Below, piece by piece: positions 51,409 to 59,461 of a stretch of DNA of 64,000 nt. Position 1 is the stretch's first letter. Each line of letters opens with the position of its first letter. Position numbers and translations under genes: made by a program. This stretch comes from JBBRYB01 sp038238115 (GTDB lineage: Bacteria; Actinomycetota; Actinomycetes; Propionibacteriales; Nocardioidaceae), in contig JBBRYB010000018.1 of assembly GCA_038238115.1 (NCBI GenBank), positions 1 through 64,000 on the forward strand, given 5' to 3'. The notes below the pieces were generated by a model that saw only the letters and a program-made list of their open reading frames with translations, searched no databases and was not told the DNA's origin.

Positions 51409-52372
51409 CGAAGCCCTCCCCTGTCAGCTGGACGAAGAGGTCCTCGAGTGCTGGGCGCTCGACTGTGAAGCCGCGTACCGGTACGCCGGCGCGGACGAGA
51501 CTCGCGTTGACGTGCTCAGGGGCAAGACCGTCCAGTCGCACGGCGACGGTGTGGACCTCCAGGTCCGTGACCGTCAGCCCGAGCTGTTCTAGAACCGTGG
51601 CGGCGCCCGCCGCCTGTGGAGTCACGACGCGGACGAGCGAACTGGTCTCGGCCAGGACGTCGGTGAGCCGTCCCTGTTTGAGCAGTCGGCCGGCGCTCAT
51701 GATCCCGACGTGCGTCGCCACCTGCTCGATCTCACCGAGCAGGTGGCTGGAGACAAGGACAGTCGTGCCATCAGCAGCCAGCTCGCGGATCAGCGACCGC
51801 ACCTCGCGCGTGCCTTGCGGGTCGAGCCCGTTGGTCGGCTCGTCGAGGATGAGCAGGTCACGTGGACGTAGCAGCGTCGCCGCGAGTCCCAGACGCTGCT
51901 TCATGCCGAGGGAGTAACGCCGGAACTTCTTGCCGGCCGCGGCGGTTAGACCGACCCGGTCGAGCGCCGCGGCGATCCGAGGGCCGCTCGTCGAGGGGTC
52001 GGTGGTCGCATCGAACGCGTCAAGGCGCCGGAGGTTGTCACGGCCGGACAGGTAAGGGTGGAAGGCTGGCCCCTCGACGAGGGTCCCCACTCTCGGCAAC
52101 ACCTCGGCTGCCGCCTGCGGAATCGAGCCTCCCAGGATGTCGATCGTGCCTGCGTGTGGGGACATCAGGCCGAGCAGCATCCGGATCGTCGTGGTCTTGC
52201 CGGAGCCGTTCGGCCCCAGGAACCCGTACACGGCGCCATGCGGGACGGTGAGGTTGACCCCGTCGACGGCCGTCTGGCTGCCGAACCTTCGGGTCAGCTC
52301 CGTGGTCCGGATCGCCAGATCCTCAGCTGTTGCGGGGTCCTCGCCCGCGACTCGGGTGGCGAGTTCGGTCAC
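51395..52372 (-). CDS. ABC transporter ATP-binding protein
   Basis: ATPase of 325 residues. Walker A GPNGSGKTT, the signature variant YSLGMKQRLGLA, Walker B LLILDEPTNGLDPQG and the switch SSHLLGEIEQVATHVGIM are complete. A regulatory tail of about 90 residues follows, as in exporters of the NatA/CcmA type. It overlaps the LolA/RseB-like gene by four bases and the permease by 14. Confidence 0.9.
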   Translation of the reverse strand: MTELATRVAGEDPATAEDLAIRTTELTRRFGSQTAVDGVNLTVPHGAVYGFLGPNGSGKTTTIRMLLGLMSPHAGTIDILGGSIPQAAAEVLPRVGTLVEGPAFHPYLSGRDNLRRLDAFDATTDPSTSGPRIAAALDRVGLTAAAGKKFRRYSLGMKQRLGLAATLLRPRDLLILDEPTNGLDPQGTREVRSLIRELAADGTTVLVSSHLLGEIEQVATHVGIMSAGRLLKQGRLTDVLAETSSLVRVVTPQAAGAATVLEQLGLTVTDLEVHTVAVRLDGLAPEHVNASLVRAGVPVRGFTVERPALEDLFVQLTGEGFDVVR

Positions 52373-53493
52373 AATCCGCGTCCGGTGGCCGCGACGTGTT
52401 GAAGGGCCGCGCCGCTGACCGAGCCCGCGTAGACGTAGCCGTCCTTGCCGACCAGGACGGAGACCAGCGAGGTCGTGATGAGCCGACCGGCCGGTACGGC
52501 AGTGGATATGCGGTTCAGCAGCTCGGCGTTCGCGCCGGCGAGCTGGCCGGCGGCGGGTACCTTGACCACGGTCGTCCAGCCGTTGCCGAGGACTGTCGGC
52601 AGGTTGGCTGCCTGGCTACTACCCTCGCCGAGTGCGGGCAGCTGATCGGACCCGTCAGGCAGGTCGGCGTGAGCGGCGGGAGGCTGTTGCTCGGACACTG
52701 TCGCGCCGGCGGGTGGCACGAAGTCGAACACCGAGGGGCTCGGTGCGCTGTAGCTGATGTCGGTGAATCCGACCTGGATCGCCGGCGTGGACGACCCCGA
52801 GGCGAAGACCTGCACCTGAAGGGGCATCGACGTCGCGGCGTCGATCGCGATCCGGATGCTCCCGACAAGTGACCGGGAGTCACGCGGGGTCAGGCTGAGC
52901 TCATACGCGGCCCGGCCGGCGACGCGCGCGGTGCCGTCGACGCTTACCTGTGTGCTGGGATCGACGGCACGCAGCGCCTTCTTGGCGGCTTGTTGCGGCG
53001 TGACGGCGGCTTCTTCAGGCGTGGGGAGGCTGCCCAGGTGAGCGGTGCTCGGCACGGCCATGTGGGTGACCTTGTTCGTCGTCGAGGTGTAGGTCCACAC
53101 GTCCTTGCCGTTGTGGACCAGGTCCTGCTCCGACATCGGCGCGATGAGGGCGAGCCGCTGCTGGGTTGGGCCGGCGTACCAGACCCGCACCGTGTGTGAG
53201 CCGGTCAGCAGCGTCTGCCACGACATGCCTCCGGCACCGGCGACGTCGCCGGTCGGCAGGTCCGGCAGGTCCGGCAGCCCCAGGTTGGCTGTTTCGACGA
53301 TGCTGCCGGACAGGTTGGCCGGACGCGAGTGCGCGACCGCCGTGAGCAGCTGCGCTGCGGTCTTCGGCGGAAGGTTCGGTGGTTCGGACGCCCCGGCGCC
53401 GTTCGTCGTGGTGATCGCGGCCATGACCACACCCGCGGCGACGAGAGCCGGCACTGCCCACCGCAGCTGGCGGGACGTGAAGAATCGTGTCAT
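52369..53493 (-). CDS. Secreted LolA/RseB-like lipid- or ligand-binding protein
   Basis: Exported protein of 374 residues with an N-terminal signal or anchor helix (WAVPALVAAGVVMAAITTTNG). The domain resembles the LolA/RseB half-barrel found in outer-membrane lipoprotein carrier and sigma-E regulatory proteins: NLSGSIVETANLGLP, VRVWYAGPTQQRLALIAPMS, DVWTYTSTTNKVTHM and RAAYELSLTPRDSRSLVGSI. The ATG at 53493 starts the signal. It overlaps the ATPase start by four bases and leads the ABC operon, so it may hand a lipophilic substrate to the exporter or take it from it. Confidence 0.75.
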   Translation of the reverse strand: MTRFFTSRQLRWAVPALVAAGVVMAAITTTNGAGASEPPNLPPKTAAQLLTAVAHSRPANLSGSIVETANLGLPDLPDLPTGDVAGAGGMSWQTLLTGSHTVRVWYAGPTQQRLALIAPMSEQDLVHNGKDVWTYTSTTNKVTHMAVPSTAHLGSLPTPEEAAVTPQQAAKKALRAVDPSTQVSVDGTARVAGRAAYELSLTPRDSRSLVGSIRIAIDAATSMPLQVQVFASGSSTPAIQVGFTDISYSAPSPSVFDFVPPAGATVSEQQPPAAHADLPDGSDQLPALGEGSSQAANLPTVLGNGWTTVVKVPAAGQLAGANAELLNRISTAVPAGRLITTSLVSVLVGKDGYVYAGSVSGAALQHVAATGRGL

Positions 53494-53746
53494 GCAACCA
53501 CTATGCGTCGCTCTGGCGCGGGTGTCTTGACGGAAGTCGCCCCTACTCAGCCGGCTCACAGGAAGTCGGTGGCTAGCGGAGAGACACTTCGCCGTCTGGT
53601 TCCCCTTGGCCGGCTATGCCGTCGTGCAGGCTGGTCACGGTGGCCATCTTCTCTCGCGGCTGCCCGGACCCCCATGTTCCTCACCGCCCCGATCGTGCAG
53701 GTCGACGAGCGAGAGCCTTGGCACTCTTCCTGGTGTGCGCGGCTCT
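53494..53746. other. Gap upstream of the LolA/RseB-like operon
   Basis: 253 bases without a supportable gene. The promoter of the minus-strand ABC operon must lie at its left end. I see no strong -10/-35 pair or hairpin. Confidence 0.3.
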
Positions 53747-53989
53747 GTGACCATGCGGCAACGCCGCTACGGCGTCCTCGGGCTGGTTATGGTGCTCACG
53801 GCGCTCATCCCGCCGGTCGTGCTACCCCTCGCCCTGGTAGTACTTGCGCACGCGGCCCAGCGTTTCCGCTCGCGCGAGACGGACCCGTTTCCCACCCACA
53901 AGCGGCTACAGGTGGTGGGCTCTTACTGGATCGCCGCCCCACCCAAGGTCACCAAGCCGGTGCGGCTGCAGCCGGCACTCGCGCCGTAG
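53747..53989 (+). CDS. Possible small membrane protein
   Basis: An 80-residue frame from the GTG at 53747 (ATG at 53753) has a positive start, MRQRRYG, one long hydrophobic helix (VLGLVMVLTALIPPVVLPLA and on), and a charged tail ending PALAP. It matches no family I know and has no clear ribosome site. It lies 11 bases before the methyltransferase start on the same strand, which together with its membrane topology makes it a plausible but unproven gene. Confidence 0.4.
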   Translation: MTMRQRRYGVLGLVMVLTALIPPVVLPLALVVLAHAAQRFRSRETDPFPTHKRLQVVGSYWIAAPPKVTKPVRLQPALAP

Positions 53990-54000
53990 GGTGAGCGCTG

Positions 54001-54831
54001 ATGAGCATGCACGGCACGCGTACGCCGCTGGAGATCACGAGCGTCAGCAACCCCCGGGTCAAGTGGCTGGTCGACTTGCGCAAGCGGCGCACCCGCGAGA
54101 GCGAAGGGGTGGCGCTGGTCGAGGGCTTCGCCGAGCTCTCGTTGGCGCTCGAGTCAGGCGTCACACCGCTGCAGCTCTTCTGCTGTCCGGGCCTCGTTCG
54201 CGACGTCGACGAGTTGCGTTCCTTGACCGAGCGGCTGGCCCGCCTCGGCGCAGAGGTTGTCACACTGTCCGAAGCGCCGTTCCGCAAGGCGTCGTACCGG
54301 GAGGCACCCGACGGCTGGCTCGCCGTCGTCCGCGACCCGTCTCGACCGCTCGGCGATCTGGAGCTGAGCGACTCCCCGCTCGTGCTCGTCTGCGAAGCCG
54401 TCGAGAAGCCGGGAAACCTCGGTGCCATGCTGCGTACGGCGGAAGCGGTCGGCGTGGATGCCGTGATCTCGGCCTCCGCCGTCGCCGACTGGGGCAATCC
54501 CAACGTGGTCAGGGCGAGCAAGGGCACCGTGTTCGGTGTACCTGTCTCGACCGCTTCGACCGGCGACGTGATCGTCTGGCTGCGCCGGCAACGGCTGCGG
54601 GTGGTCGTCGCAACGCCCGGGACGGCATCCGTGGTGAGCGACCTGGACCTCAGGGGCCGGCTCGCCGTGGTGGTCGGTGCCGAGCACGAGGGCCTCAGTG
54701 GACGGTGGCTCACCGCGGCGGACGACACCGCGAGCCTGCCGATGTTCGGTCGGGTCAACTCGCTCAACGTCGCGACGTCGGCCGCGGTCGTGTTGTACGA
54801 GGCGGTGCGCCAACGCGGTCTCGTCGGCTGA
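54001..54831 (+). CDS. SpoU/TrmH-family RNA 2'-O-methyltransferase
   Basis: SAM-dependent RNA methyltransferase of 276 residues. The N-terminal substrate-binding domain starts ITSVSNPRVKWLVDLRKRRT. The SPOUT domain has the three motifs: EKPGNLGAMLRTAEAVGVDA (1), VVVGAEHEGLSGRW (2) and LPMFGRVNSLNVATSAAVVLYE (3), where SAM sits in the trefoil knot. The target (23S rRNA or tRNA) cannot be fixed from sequence. An alternative ATG lies at 54007. The upstream small membrane ORF may share the transcript. Confidence 0.92.
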   Translation: MSMHGTRTPLEITSVSNPRVKWLVDLRKRRTRESEGVALVEGFAELSLALESGVTPLQLFCCPGLVRDVDELRSLTERLARLGAEVVTLSEAPFRKASYREAPDGWLAVVRDPSRPLGDLELSDSPLVLVCEAVEKPGNLGAMLRTAEAVGVDAVISASAVADWGNPNVVRASKGTVFGVPVSTASTGDVIVWLRRQRLRVVVATPGTASVVSDLDLRGRLAVVVGAEHEGLSGRWLTAADDTASLPMFGRVNSLNVATSAAVVLYEAVRQRGLVG

Positions 54832-54907
54832 CCTGCCCCCGGCGGGAGCGGTCTTGCCAGCGGAGCGGTGCGGCGAGCGGCGGTGATTGCGGGCGGCGGG
54901 AGTGACC

Positions 54908-54933
54908 TATAAACTTGAACATCCGTTCAAGTT
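54908..54933. promoter_or_regulatory. SMR promoter -10 with overlapping TetR operator
   Basis: TATAAA (54908-54913) is a good -10. AACTTGAAC (54912-54920) and GTTCAAGTT (54925-54933) are perfect 9-bp inverted repeats around ATCC, forming a 22-bp operator that overlaps the -10 and the transcription start. TTGCGG at 54887 is a possible -35 with a short 15-base spacer. Because the operon encodes a TetR protein, autorepression at this site is the simple reading. Confidence 0.75.
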
Positions 54934-54948
54934 GTTGGGAGATCGTTC

Positions 54949-55275
54949 GTGCTCACCTCGCTCCTCTTGGCGGCGGCCATCCTCGCCGAGATGGCGGCCA
55001 CCGTGTCGCTCAAGCTGTCCGACGGCTTCACCAAGCTGGCGCCCTCGACCATCGTGATCGTCGGCTATGTCGTCTCGTTCGCGTTGTTGGCGAAGATCCT
55101 GACGCGCGGCATGAGCCTCGGTGTCGTCTATGCCGTGTGGTCCGGTATCGGCGTGGCACTCATCGCGCTGATCGACGTGGTCTGGTTCGGTGAACGGCTC
55201 AGCCTGCTGCAGGTGTCCGGGCTGTTCTTCGTCATCGCCGGGGTCGTAGCACTCGAGCTCGGTGGCGAGGTATGA
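54949..55275 (+). CDS. Small multidrug resistance (SMR) family transporter
   Basis: Four-helix proton antiporter of 108 residues; two copies form the pump for cationic drugs or guanidinium-type compounds. The essential glutamate is in AAAILAEMAATVSLKLSDGF. GYVVSFALLAKILTRGMSLGVVYAVWSGIG and ISVDVVWF-like GVALIALIDVVWFGERLSLL are hallmark segments. The GTG start has GGGAG seven bases upstream. It overlaps the TetR gene by four bases and is preceded by a palindromic operator. Confidence 0.95.
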   Translation: MLTSLLLAAAILAEMAATVSLKLSDGFTKLAPSTIVIVGYVVSFALLAKILTRGMSLGVVYAVWSGIGVALIALIDVVWFGERLSLLQVSGLFFVIAGVVALELGGEV

Positions 55276-55871
55276 GCGGCGGCGCCCGTGGCCACGTCCG
55301 CGAGACGGGGCAGGATGCGGCTCTGGCGCCCGAGCAACCCACTGACCGCCGCCGCGCCAAGGGCGAGCGTGCGCGGCGCGCCCTCCTCGAGGCCACGCTG
55401 GCCATCATCGAGCGCGAGGGCATCGCCGGAGTGACCCACCGCCGGGTGACCCGGGCCGCTGGCCTCCCGGCGACCTCAGCGGCATACCACTTCGGCACGA
55501 TCAACGACCTGCTCGAGGCCACGCTGCTCTTCGCCGACCGCGAGGCCGCGCACGCGTTGGCGGCGTGCGGGCGAGACGCCGACCCGATCGCGGCGTTCTC
55601 AGGCTGGCTCGTGCAGGACTTCACCGACCAGCGCCCGCGCATCATCGCGGAGTACGAGCTGTTCCTCTATGCCGCCCGGGTGCCGGCTATCCGGCCATCG
55701 GCCCGACGCTGGTTGAGCGACCTCACGGCCCTGGTCCAGACCTGGACGCCCGACCGACGCGCCACCCGCGTCATCTGCGCCTACGTCGACGGGCTCCTGC
55801 TCCATGCCCTCGTGTCAGGCGAAACGCCGGATCGCCATGATATGGAGGCGACGATTCGCGCGCTTATCTGA
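55272..55871 (+). CDS. TetR-family repressor of the SMR operon
   Basis: Regulator of 199 residues. The helix-turn-helix is in ALLEATLAIIEREGIAGVTH, then RRVTRAAGLPATSAAYHFGT, with recognition helix ATSAAYHFG. The C-terminal ligand domain has REAAHALAACGRDADPIAAF. About 25 disordered residues precede the DNA-binding domain. The start overlaps the SMR stop by four bases. It most probably binds the 22-bp palindrome upstream of SMR and responds to a pump substrate. Its stop overlaps the end of the decayed gene on the other strand. Confidence 0.92.
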   Translation: MSGGARGHVRETGQDAALAPEQPTDRRRAKGERARRALLEATLAIIEREGIAGVTHRRVTRAAGLPATSAAYHFGTINDLLEATLLFADREAAHALAACGRDADPIAAFSGWLVQDFTDQRPRIIAEYELFLYAARVPAIRPSARRWLSDLTALVQTWTPDRRATRVICAYVDGLLLHALVSGETPDRHDMEATIRALI

Positions 55872-56269
55872 TCAGGCGGGCGATGCGGCCGTCGGCTCCC
55901 GAGGCCAGGCCCGCGCCGCCGTCGCTGCAGTGGATTGCCGTCATATCGGTCGTCGACCAAGTGCCTCCAGGTGCGGCCGCTGTCGGTGCTGACGTTGCTC
56001 CCGTGGGCCTGACCGCGATCGCTGGTGTCGCGTGCGGGGGGAAGGGAGCCACCGGAACCGGTAGCCGAGGACCGGTCGGCGGCTGATCCGCCAAGCGCCG
56101 TCAGCGGCCCGGGTAGGCCGAGGCCTCTGTCCCGTTCGCGTCGGCGTTGGAGTCTCGGCCGACCATCACGCCCCGTTCTCGCGAGCGGATGTCGACGGAG
56201 TGGATGCCCGTAGCGGCGCCGCCTCGCATCGGTGCCTGCACCGTTCGCCGCCGGGGCCCGCGCCATGGG

Positions 56270-56363
56270 GCTGCGCTTGCCATGTGAACACTGCGGATGC
56301 AGTGTTCACATGGCAGATCTGCCGTGCGAAGAGCGTGTCTGCCAGGTGAAGATGGCAAAGCTG
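56270..56363 (+). repeat. 92-bp-family palindromic element, copy 3 (inside the pseudogene)
   Basis: Positions 56278-56294 and 56299-56315 form a 17-bp perfect hairpin with loop GGAT, followed by GGCAGATCTGCC at 56312-56323 and GTGCGAAGAG. The left end GCTGCGCTTGCCATGTG matches copy 2; the right end (GAAGATGGCAAAG) has diverged. It lies between the signal-peptide/repeat part and the C-terminal pieces of the decayed gene, so it was probably inserted there. Confidence 0.85.
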
Positions 56364-56416
56364 GCCATTCCGCGGTCGACTGCACGGGTCCAGGACCGTC
56401 CGCGGTCCGTCGTGCG

Positions 56417-56560
56417 CCAGCCGGAAGTCTCCGGCGACCGGGACGCCGAGCACCAGCCGGAAGTGTCCAGCGACCGGATCGCCGAGCACCAGCCGGAAGT
56501 GTCTCGCGACCGGGTCGCCGAGCGCCAGCCGGAAGTCTCCGGCGACCGGGTCGCCGAGCG
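56417..56560 (-). repeat. Four 36-bp tandem repeats in the decayed secreted gene
   Basis: Units at 56417, 56453, 56489 and 56525 are each exactly 36 bp and start CCAGCCGGAAGT on the plus strand; a partial fifth begins at 56561. On the minus strand they encode LGDPVAG(D/H)FRL(A/V) dodecapeptides directly after the signal peptide. The unit length keeps the frame. Confidence 0.9.
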
Positions 56561-56789
56561 CCAGCCCCTGGCCGTGCTCAGCGGCCATGGCGGTGGTGAC
56601 CACGCCGCCACCGAGCACGAGTGCCGCCGTGGCGACGAGGCTGACCGCCGCGAGCCGTGGCTGCGACGAGACACGGATGAGCCGAGCTTGCGAGGCAAGG
56701 CGATGGACTGACGTAGACACACCGGCAGAGAACGGCAGAGAACGGCAGAACGGCACTGCTTCGGCCCTTCCGGACACTGCGCTTGGTGG

Positions 56790-57530
56790 ATGCGCCATGC
56801 TTCCCTCATGACCGCGAGCGAGCTTCCGCACCTGCAGGGCGGCTCAGCCGGCGCCGAGTCGGCCGTTCTCATCCTGCACGGCGGCCGCGAGCACGGGACG
56901 ATGCCCACCTCGCTCGCCCAGTTGTCCTATCTGCGGATGCTCGACTTCTATGCCGCGCTGAGGTGGCAGTCCCGCTCAGCGGCGATCTACTTGCTGCGTT
57001 ACCGGGTCCGCGGCTGGAACCCCGGGCAGGTCGTCCCCGACGCCGTGCTGGATGCCCGGTGGGCGCTGGAACAGGTCACGACGCGTCATCCCGGCGTACC
57101 GATCGCGCTGCTCGGCCACTCCATGGGCGGTCGGGCCGCGTTCGCCGTCAGCGACCACCCGCGAGTCGTCGGCGTGTGCGCCCTGGCCCCGTGGCTTCCC
57201 GCGGACGAGCCGCTGCCACGCGAGACGTCGAAAGCGTCCTACGTCATCGCGCACGGCACGTCCGACCGGATGACGTCGGCCGCGCAGAGCCTGATCTACG
57301 CCGGCCGCCTCCGCGCTGCCAGCCGACGGGTCGCCCGCTTCGAGTTCCCGGGCGCGAAGCACGCCATGCTCGACCAGCCTGGTCTGTGGCGTCGTTTCGC
57401 GGTGGGTACGTCGCTGGGCCTGGTCGGCGACCGACCCATGCCGCCGACAGTGGTCGCCGCCCTCGACGGTGGGCCCAACCGCTCGAGCCTGTCCGCCTCT
57501 CTGCCCGACGCGATTCTTACCCGCCCATAG
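56790..57530 (+). CDS. Alpha/beta hydrolase
   Basis: Cytoplasmic hydrolase of 246 residues. The fold starts AVLILHGGREHG (oxyanion HG), the nucleophile is S111 in LLGHSMGGRAAF, an acid candidate is the Asp in AHGTSDRM and the His is in GAKHAMLD. The substrate is unknown. ATG 56790 is the longest reasonable start; ATG 56808 (MTASELPHLQ) is equally possible since neither has a good ribosome site. The 3' end overlaps the convergent TetR gene by 14 bases. Confidence 0.85.
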   Translation: MRHASLMTASELPHLQGGSAGAESAVLILHGGREHGTMPTSLAQLSYLRMLDFYAALRWQSRSAAIYLLRYRVRGWNPGQVVPDAVLDARWALEQVTTRHPGVPIALLGHSMGGRAAFAVSDHPRVVGVCALAPWLPADEPLPRETSKASYVIAHGTSDRMTSAAQSLIYAGRLRAASRRVARFEFPGAKHAMLDQPGLWRRFAVGTSLGLVGDRPMPPTVVAALDGGPNRSSLSASLPDAILTRP

Positions 57531-58164
57531 AGGCCCCGGCCGAGGACGTGGCCACCGGCAGTGCGAGCAGGGAGCCGGCCGGCAGGCTCAGCTCCGTCTC
57601 GGCGTTGGCGATCGACCAGGAGATCACGTCGCGCCGGTCAATGGAGACCCGGTGCGCCACGGCCTGAAGCGCCAGCCCGTCCAAGAGGGACAAGATGCGC
57701 CAGGCGGCACCGTCCGGGTCTGGGCACGACATGACGCCCGACTCCCTGCCGGCCTGGATCGTCTCGACCAGCAGCTGCTGCCACGCGACGTTGAGGCGTT
57801 CCGACGTCGCTCGCACGGCTGGGCGCCGCGCGGCCTCGGCCCACGCGTCGAGCCACAGCTGAAACGCCCAGTCCTGCTCGGCCCGGGCGTAGGTGGCGAA
57901 GAAGATCGTGAGCCGTCCCACCGGATCGCCGTCGGCGGCCATGGCGTTCCGGGTGGCGTCGAGGTCCTGGCTCGCCGCGCGTTCGAACGCCAGCGCAAGC
58001 AGGTCGTCCATCGACGTGAAGTAGTGGTGGATCAGGCCGCTCGACGTGCCCATCTGCTCGGCCACGTCGCGCACCGTGGTCGCGGCGATGCCCTTGCGGA
58101 GCATGACGCTGAGCGCGGCCGTCACGATCGCCTCCCGGCGCTCATGCGGACTCATGCGGGCCAT
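57517..58164 (-). CDS. TetR-family regulator (BetI-like)
   Basis: Regulator of 215 residues. HERREAIVTAALSVMLRKGI and TTVRDVAEQMGTSSGLIHHY form the DNA-binding domain; GTSSGLIHHYF is close to the BetI type. The ligand domain has YARAEQDWAFQLWLDAWAEA. It is divergent from the GcvT-like/FAD pair with 92 bases between, which suggests it controls that operon. BetI itself responds to choline, so a methylated amine is a reasonable guess for the effector. Confidence 0.88.
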   Translation of the reverse strand: MARMSPHERREAIVTAALSVMLRKGIAATTVRDVAEQMGTSSGLIHHYFTSMDDLLALAFERAASQDLDATRNAMAADGDPVGRLTIFFATYARAEQDWAFQLWLDAWAEAARRPAVRATSERLNVAWQQLLVETIQAGRESGVMSCPDPDGAAWRILSLLDGLALQAVAHRVSIDRRDVISWSIANAETELSLPAGSLLALPVATSSAGASMGG

Positions 58165-58256
58165 GTCCTCCAGCGTAGGCTATTGTGCGCGTGTCCAACA
58201 GTGGCCTAGGGTGGCTGCCATCCGAATAGCCCCACCGCAGACGGAGCAGCCGAGCG
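58165..58256. promoter_or_regulatory. Divergent control region of TetR and GcvT-like operon
   Basis: The 92-base gap must hold both promoters. TTGTGCGCGTGTCCAA is an imperfect dyad with TTG and CAA ends, a weak candidate for the TetR site. The GcvT-like start has only a poor GGAG-like ribosome site 11 bases upstream. Confidence 0.35.
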
Positions 58257-59456
58257 ATGATCAGGACCACCCCCTTCCACGAGCGGCTCAGTGAGCTGAA
58301 CACGACGGGGCTGTGGTCCCACTGGTCGGGCTACCTGTCCGCGCCCCGGTACGACATGTCGGCGAAGCACGAGTACTTCGCCGTCCGCAACAGCGCCGGC
58401 TTCTTCGACACGTCGCCGTTGTACAAGTACTGGATCAGGGGCAAGGACGCCGAGCGATTCCTCGCCGGCGTGATGACCCGGGACGTGCGGCAGTGCCGCC
58501 CCGGGCGAGCGCAGTACACGCTGTGGTGTGACGACCGCGGGTTCGTGCTCGAGGACGGAGTCGTCTTCCGGCACTCCGACAACGAGTTCATGCTCACCAC
58601 CGCCGAGCCCAACCTCGGCTACCTGTGCGACCTCGTCGGCCGCCTCGACGTCGACATCGAAGACGCCAGCGACGACTACGCGATGCTGGCCGTACAGGGC
58701 CCACGGTCCCGGGAGATCCTGAGCACGGTCGCGCCGGAGGTCGATCGACTCGCATTCTTCGAGCACTGCCAGACCAAGATCGGCCCGTCGCCCGTGACGG
58801 TCTCCCGCACCGGATACACCGGTGACCTCGGCTTCGAGTTGTGCGTCGGGGCCGCCGACGCCCTTCCTGTCCTCGATGCGGTCATCGAGGCGGGCGCCGG
58901 ACAGGGGTTTCGCCCCTTCGGAGAGGAGGCGCTGCTGATGACCCGGATCGAGGCCGGCCTCGTGCTGATCAACGTGGAGTTCTCGTCCAGCCGCCTCGCC
59001 TTCACCGACCACGAGCGGGTCACCCCGACCGAGCTCGGCTTCGGCTGGATGCTGCGCGGCATCGACGCCGACGACCGGCCCTTCATCGGACGCAACGCAA
59101 ATCGTCGCGAGGTGGCCGACAAGACGTCCAGGTGGGGCAGCGTCGGCCTCGTGGTCGACTGGCAGGAGTACGACCGGCTCTATCGAGATGCCGGACTGAT
59201 CCCACCGAAGGACGAGACCCCACTCGGCTACGAGTCGATGCTCTACGACGACGACGGCGAGCGGGTCGGCTACGCCACCAGCCTGATGTACTCCCCCGCC
59301 CTGCAGCGCCACATCGCCATGGCGCGGGTGCGCCCCGACCTCGCTGTGGTGGGGTCGCGTGTCAACCTCGAGCTCACGATCAACCACCACTACGAGACGG
59401 TGCCTGCCGGCGTGGCCCGCCTGCCCCTCTTCAACCCCAAGCGAAAGACGGCCTGA
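58257..59456 (+). CDS. GcvT-like aminomethyltransferase-family protein
   Basis: Folate-binding protein of 399 residues with the GcvT/DMGDH fold. Features are HEYFAVRNSAGFFDTSPLYK, RFLAGVMTRDVRQCRPGRAQ, DYAMLAVQGPRSREIL, SRTGYTGDLGFELCV and the C-terminal barrel ending LTINHHYETVPAGVARLPLF. Relatives take a methyl or methylene group from glycine, dimethylglycine, DMSP or aromatic ethers to tetrahydrofolate. GcvH and GcvP are absent and an FAD oxidoreductase follows after five bases, so this is not the glycine cleavage T protein but probably a demethylase with an unknown substrate. Confidence 0.82.
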   Translation: MIRTTPFHERLSELNTTGLWSHWSGYLSAPRYDMSAKHEYFAVRNSAGFFDTSPLYKYWIRGKDAERFLAGVMTRDVRQCRPGRAQYTLWCDDRGFVLEDGVVFRHSDNEFMLTTAEPNLGYLCDLVGRLDVDIEDASDDYAMLAVQGPRSREILSTVAPEVDRLAFFEHCQTKIGPSPVTVSRTGYTGDLGFELCVGAADALPVLDAVIEAGAGQGFRPFGEEALLMTRIEAGLVLINVEFSSSRLAFTDHERVTPTELGFGWMLRGIDADDRPFIGRNANRREVADKTSRWGSVGLVVDWQEYDRLYRDAGLIPPKDETPLGYESMLYDDDGERVGYATSLMYSPALQRHIAMARVRPDLAVVGSRVNLELTINHHYETVPAGVARLPLFNPKRKTA

Positions 59457-59461
59457 AACCC

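Larger units (their letters stand above)
55864..56720 (-). pseudogene. Decayed secreted BNR/YCF48-like repeat protein
   Basis: The minus strand carries broken pieces of one gene in several frames. At 56720 a signal peptide begins (VSTSVHRLASQARL, then LAAVSLVATAALVLGGGVVT and AMAAEHG). Four 12-residue LGDPVAGDFRLA-type repeats follow, then the palindromic element at 56270-56363. Beyond it, GIHSVDIRSRERGVMVG in one frame, GSNVSTDSGRTWRHLVDDRYD (about 55930-55990) in another, and IHCSDGGAGLASGADGRIAR before TAA at 55864 match, in order, the last part of WD40/YCF48-like proteins, including the Asp-box S-x-D-x-G-x-T-W. At least two frameshifts and a large internal deletion are needed to explain this. 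Confidence 0.65.

Noticed and set aside
40381..56363. Cys/His-rich mini-protein encoded by the palindromic elements ([22 protein letters not shown] in one frame).
   Set aside because: A palindrome gives nearly the same peptide on both strands, differences between copies change Cys and His residues, and no ribosome site is consistent among copies.
58257..59456. Glycine cleavage T protein (gcvT).
   Set aside because: No gcvH or gcvP nearby, an FAD oxidoreductase partner instead, and N-terminal sequence unlike canonical GcvT.
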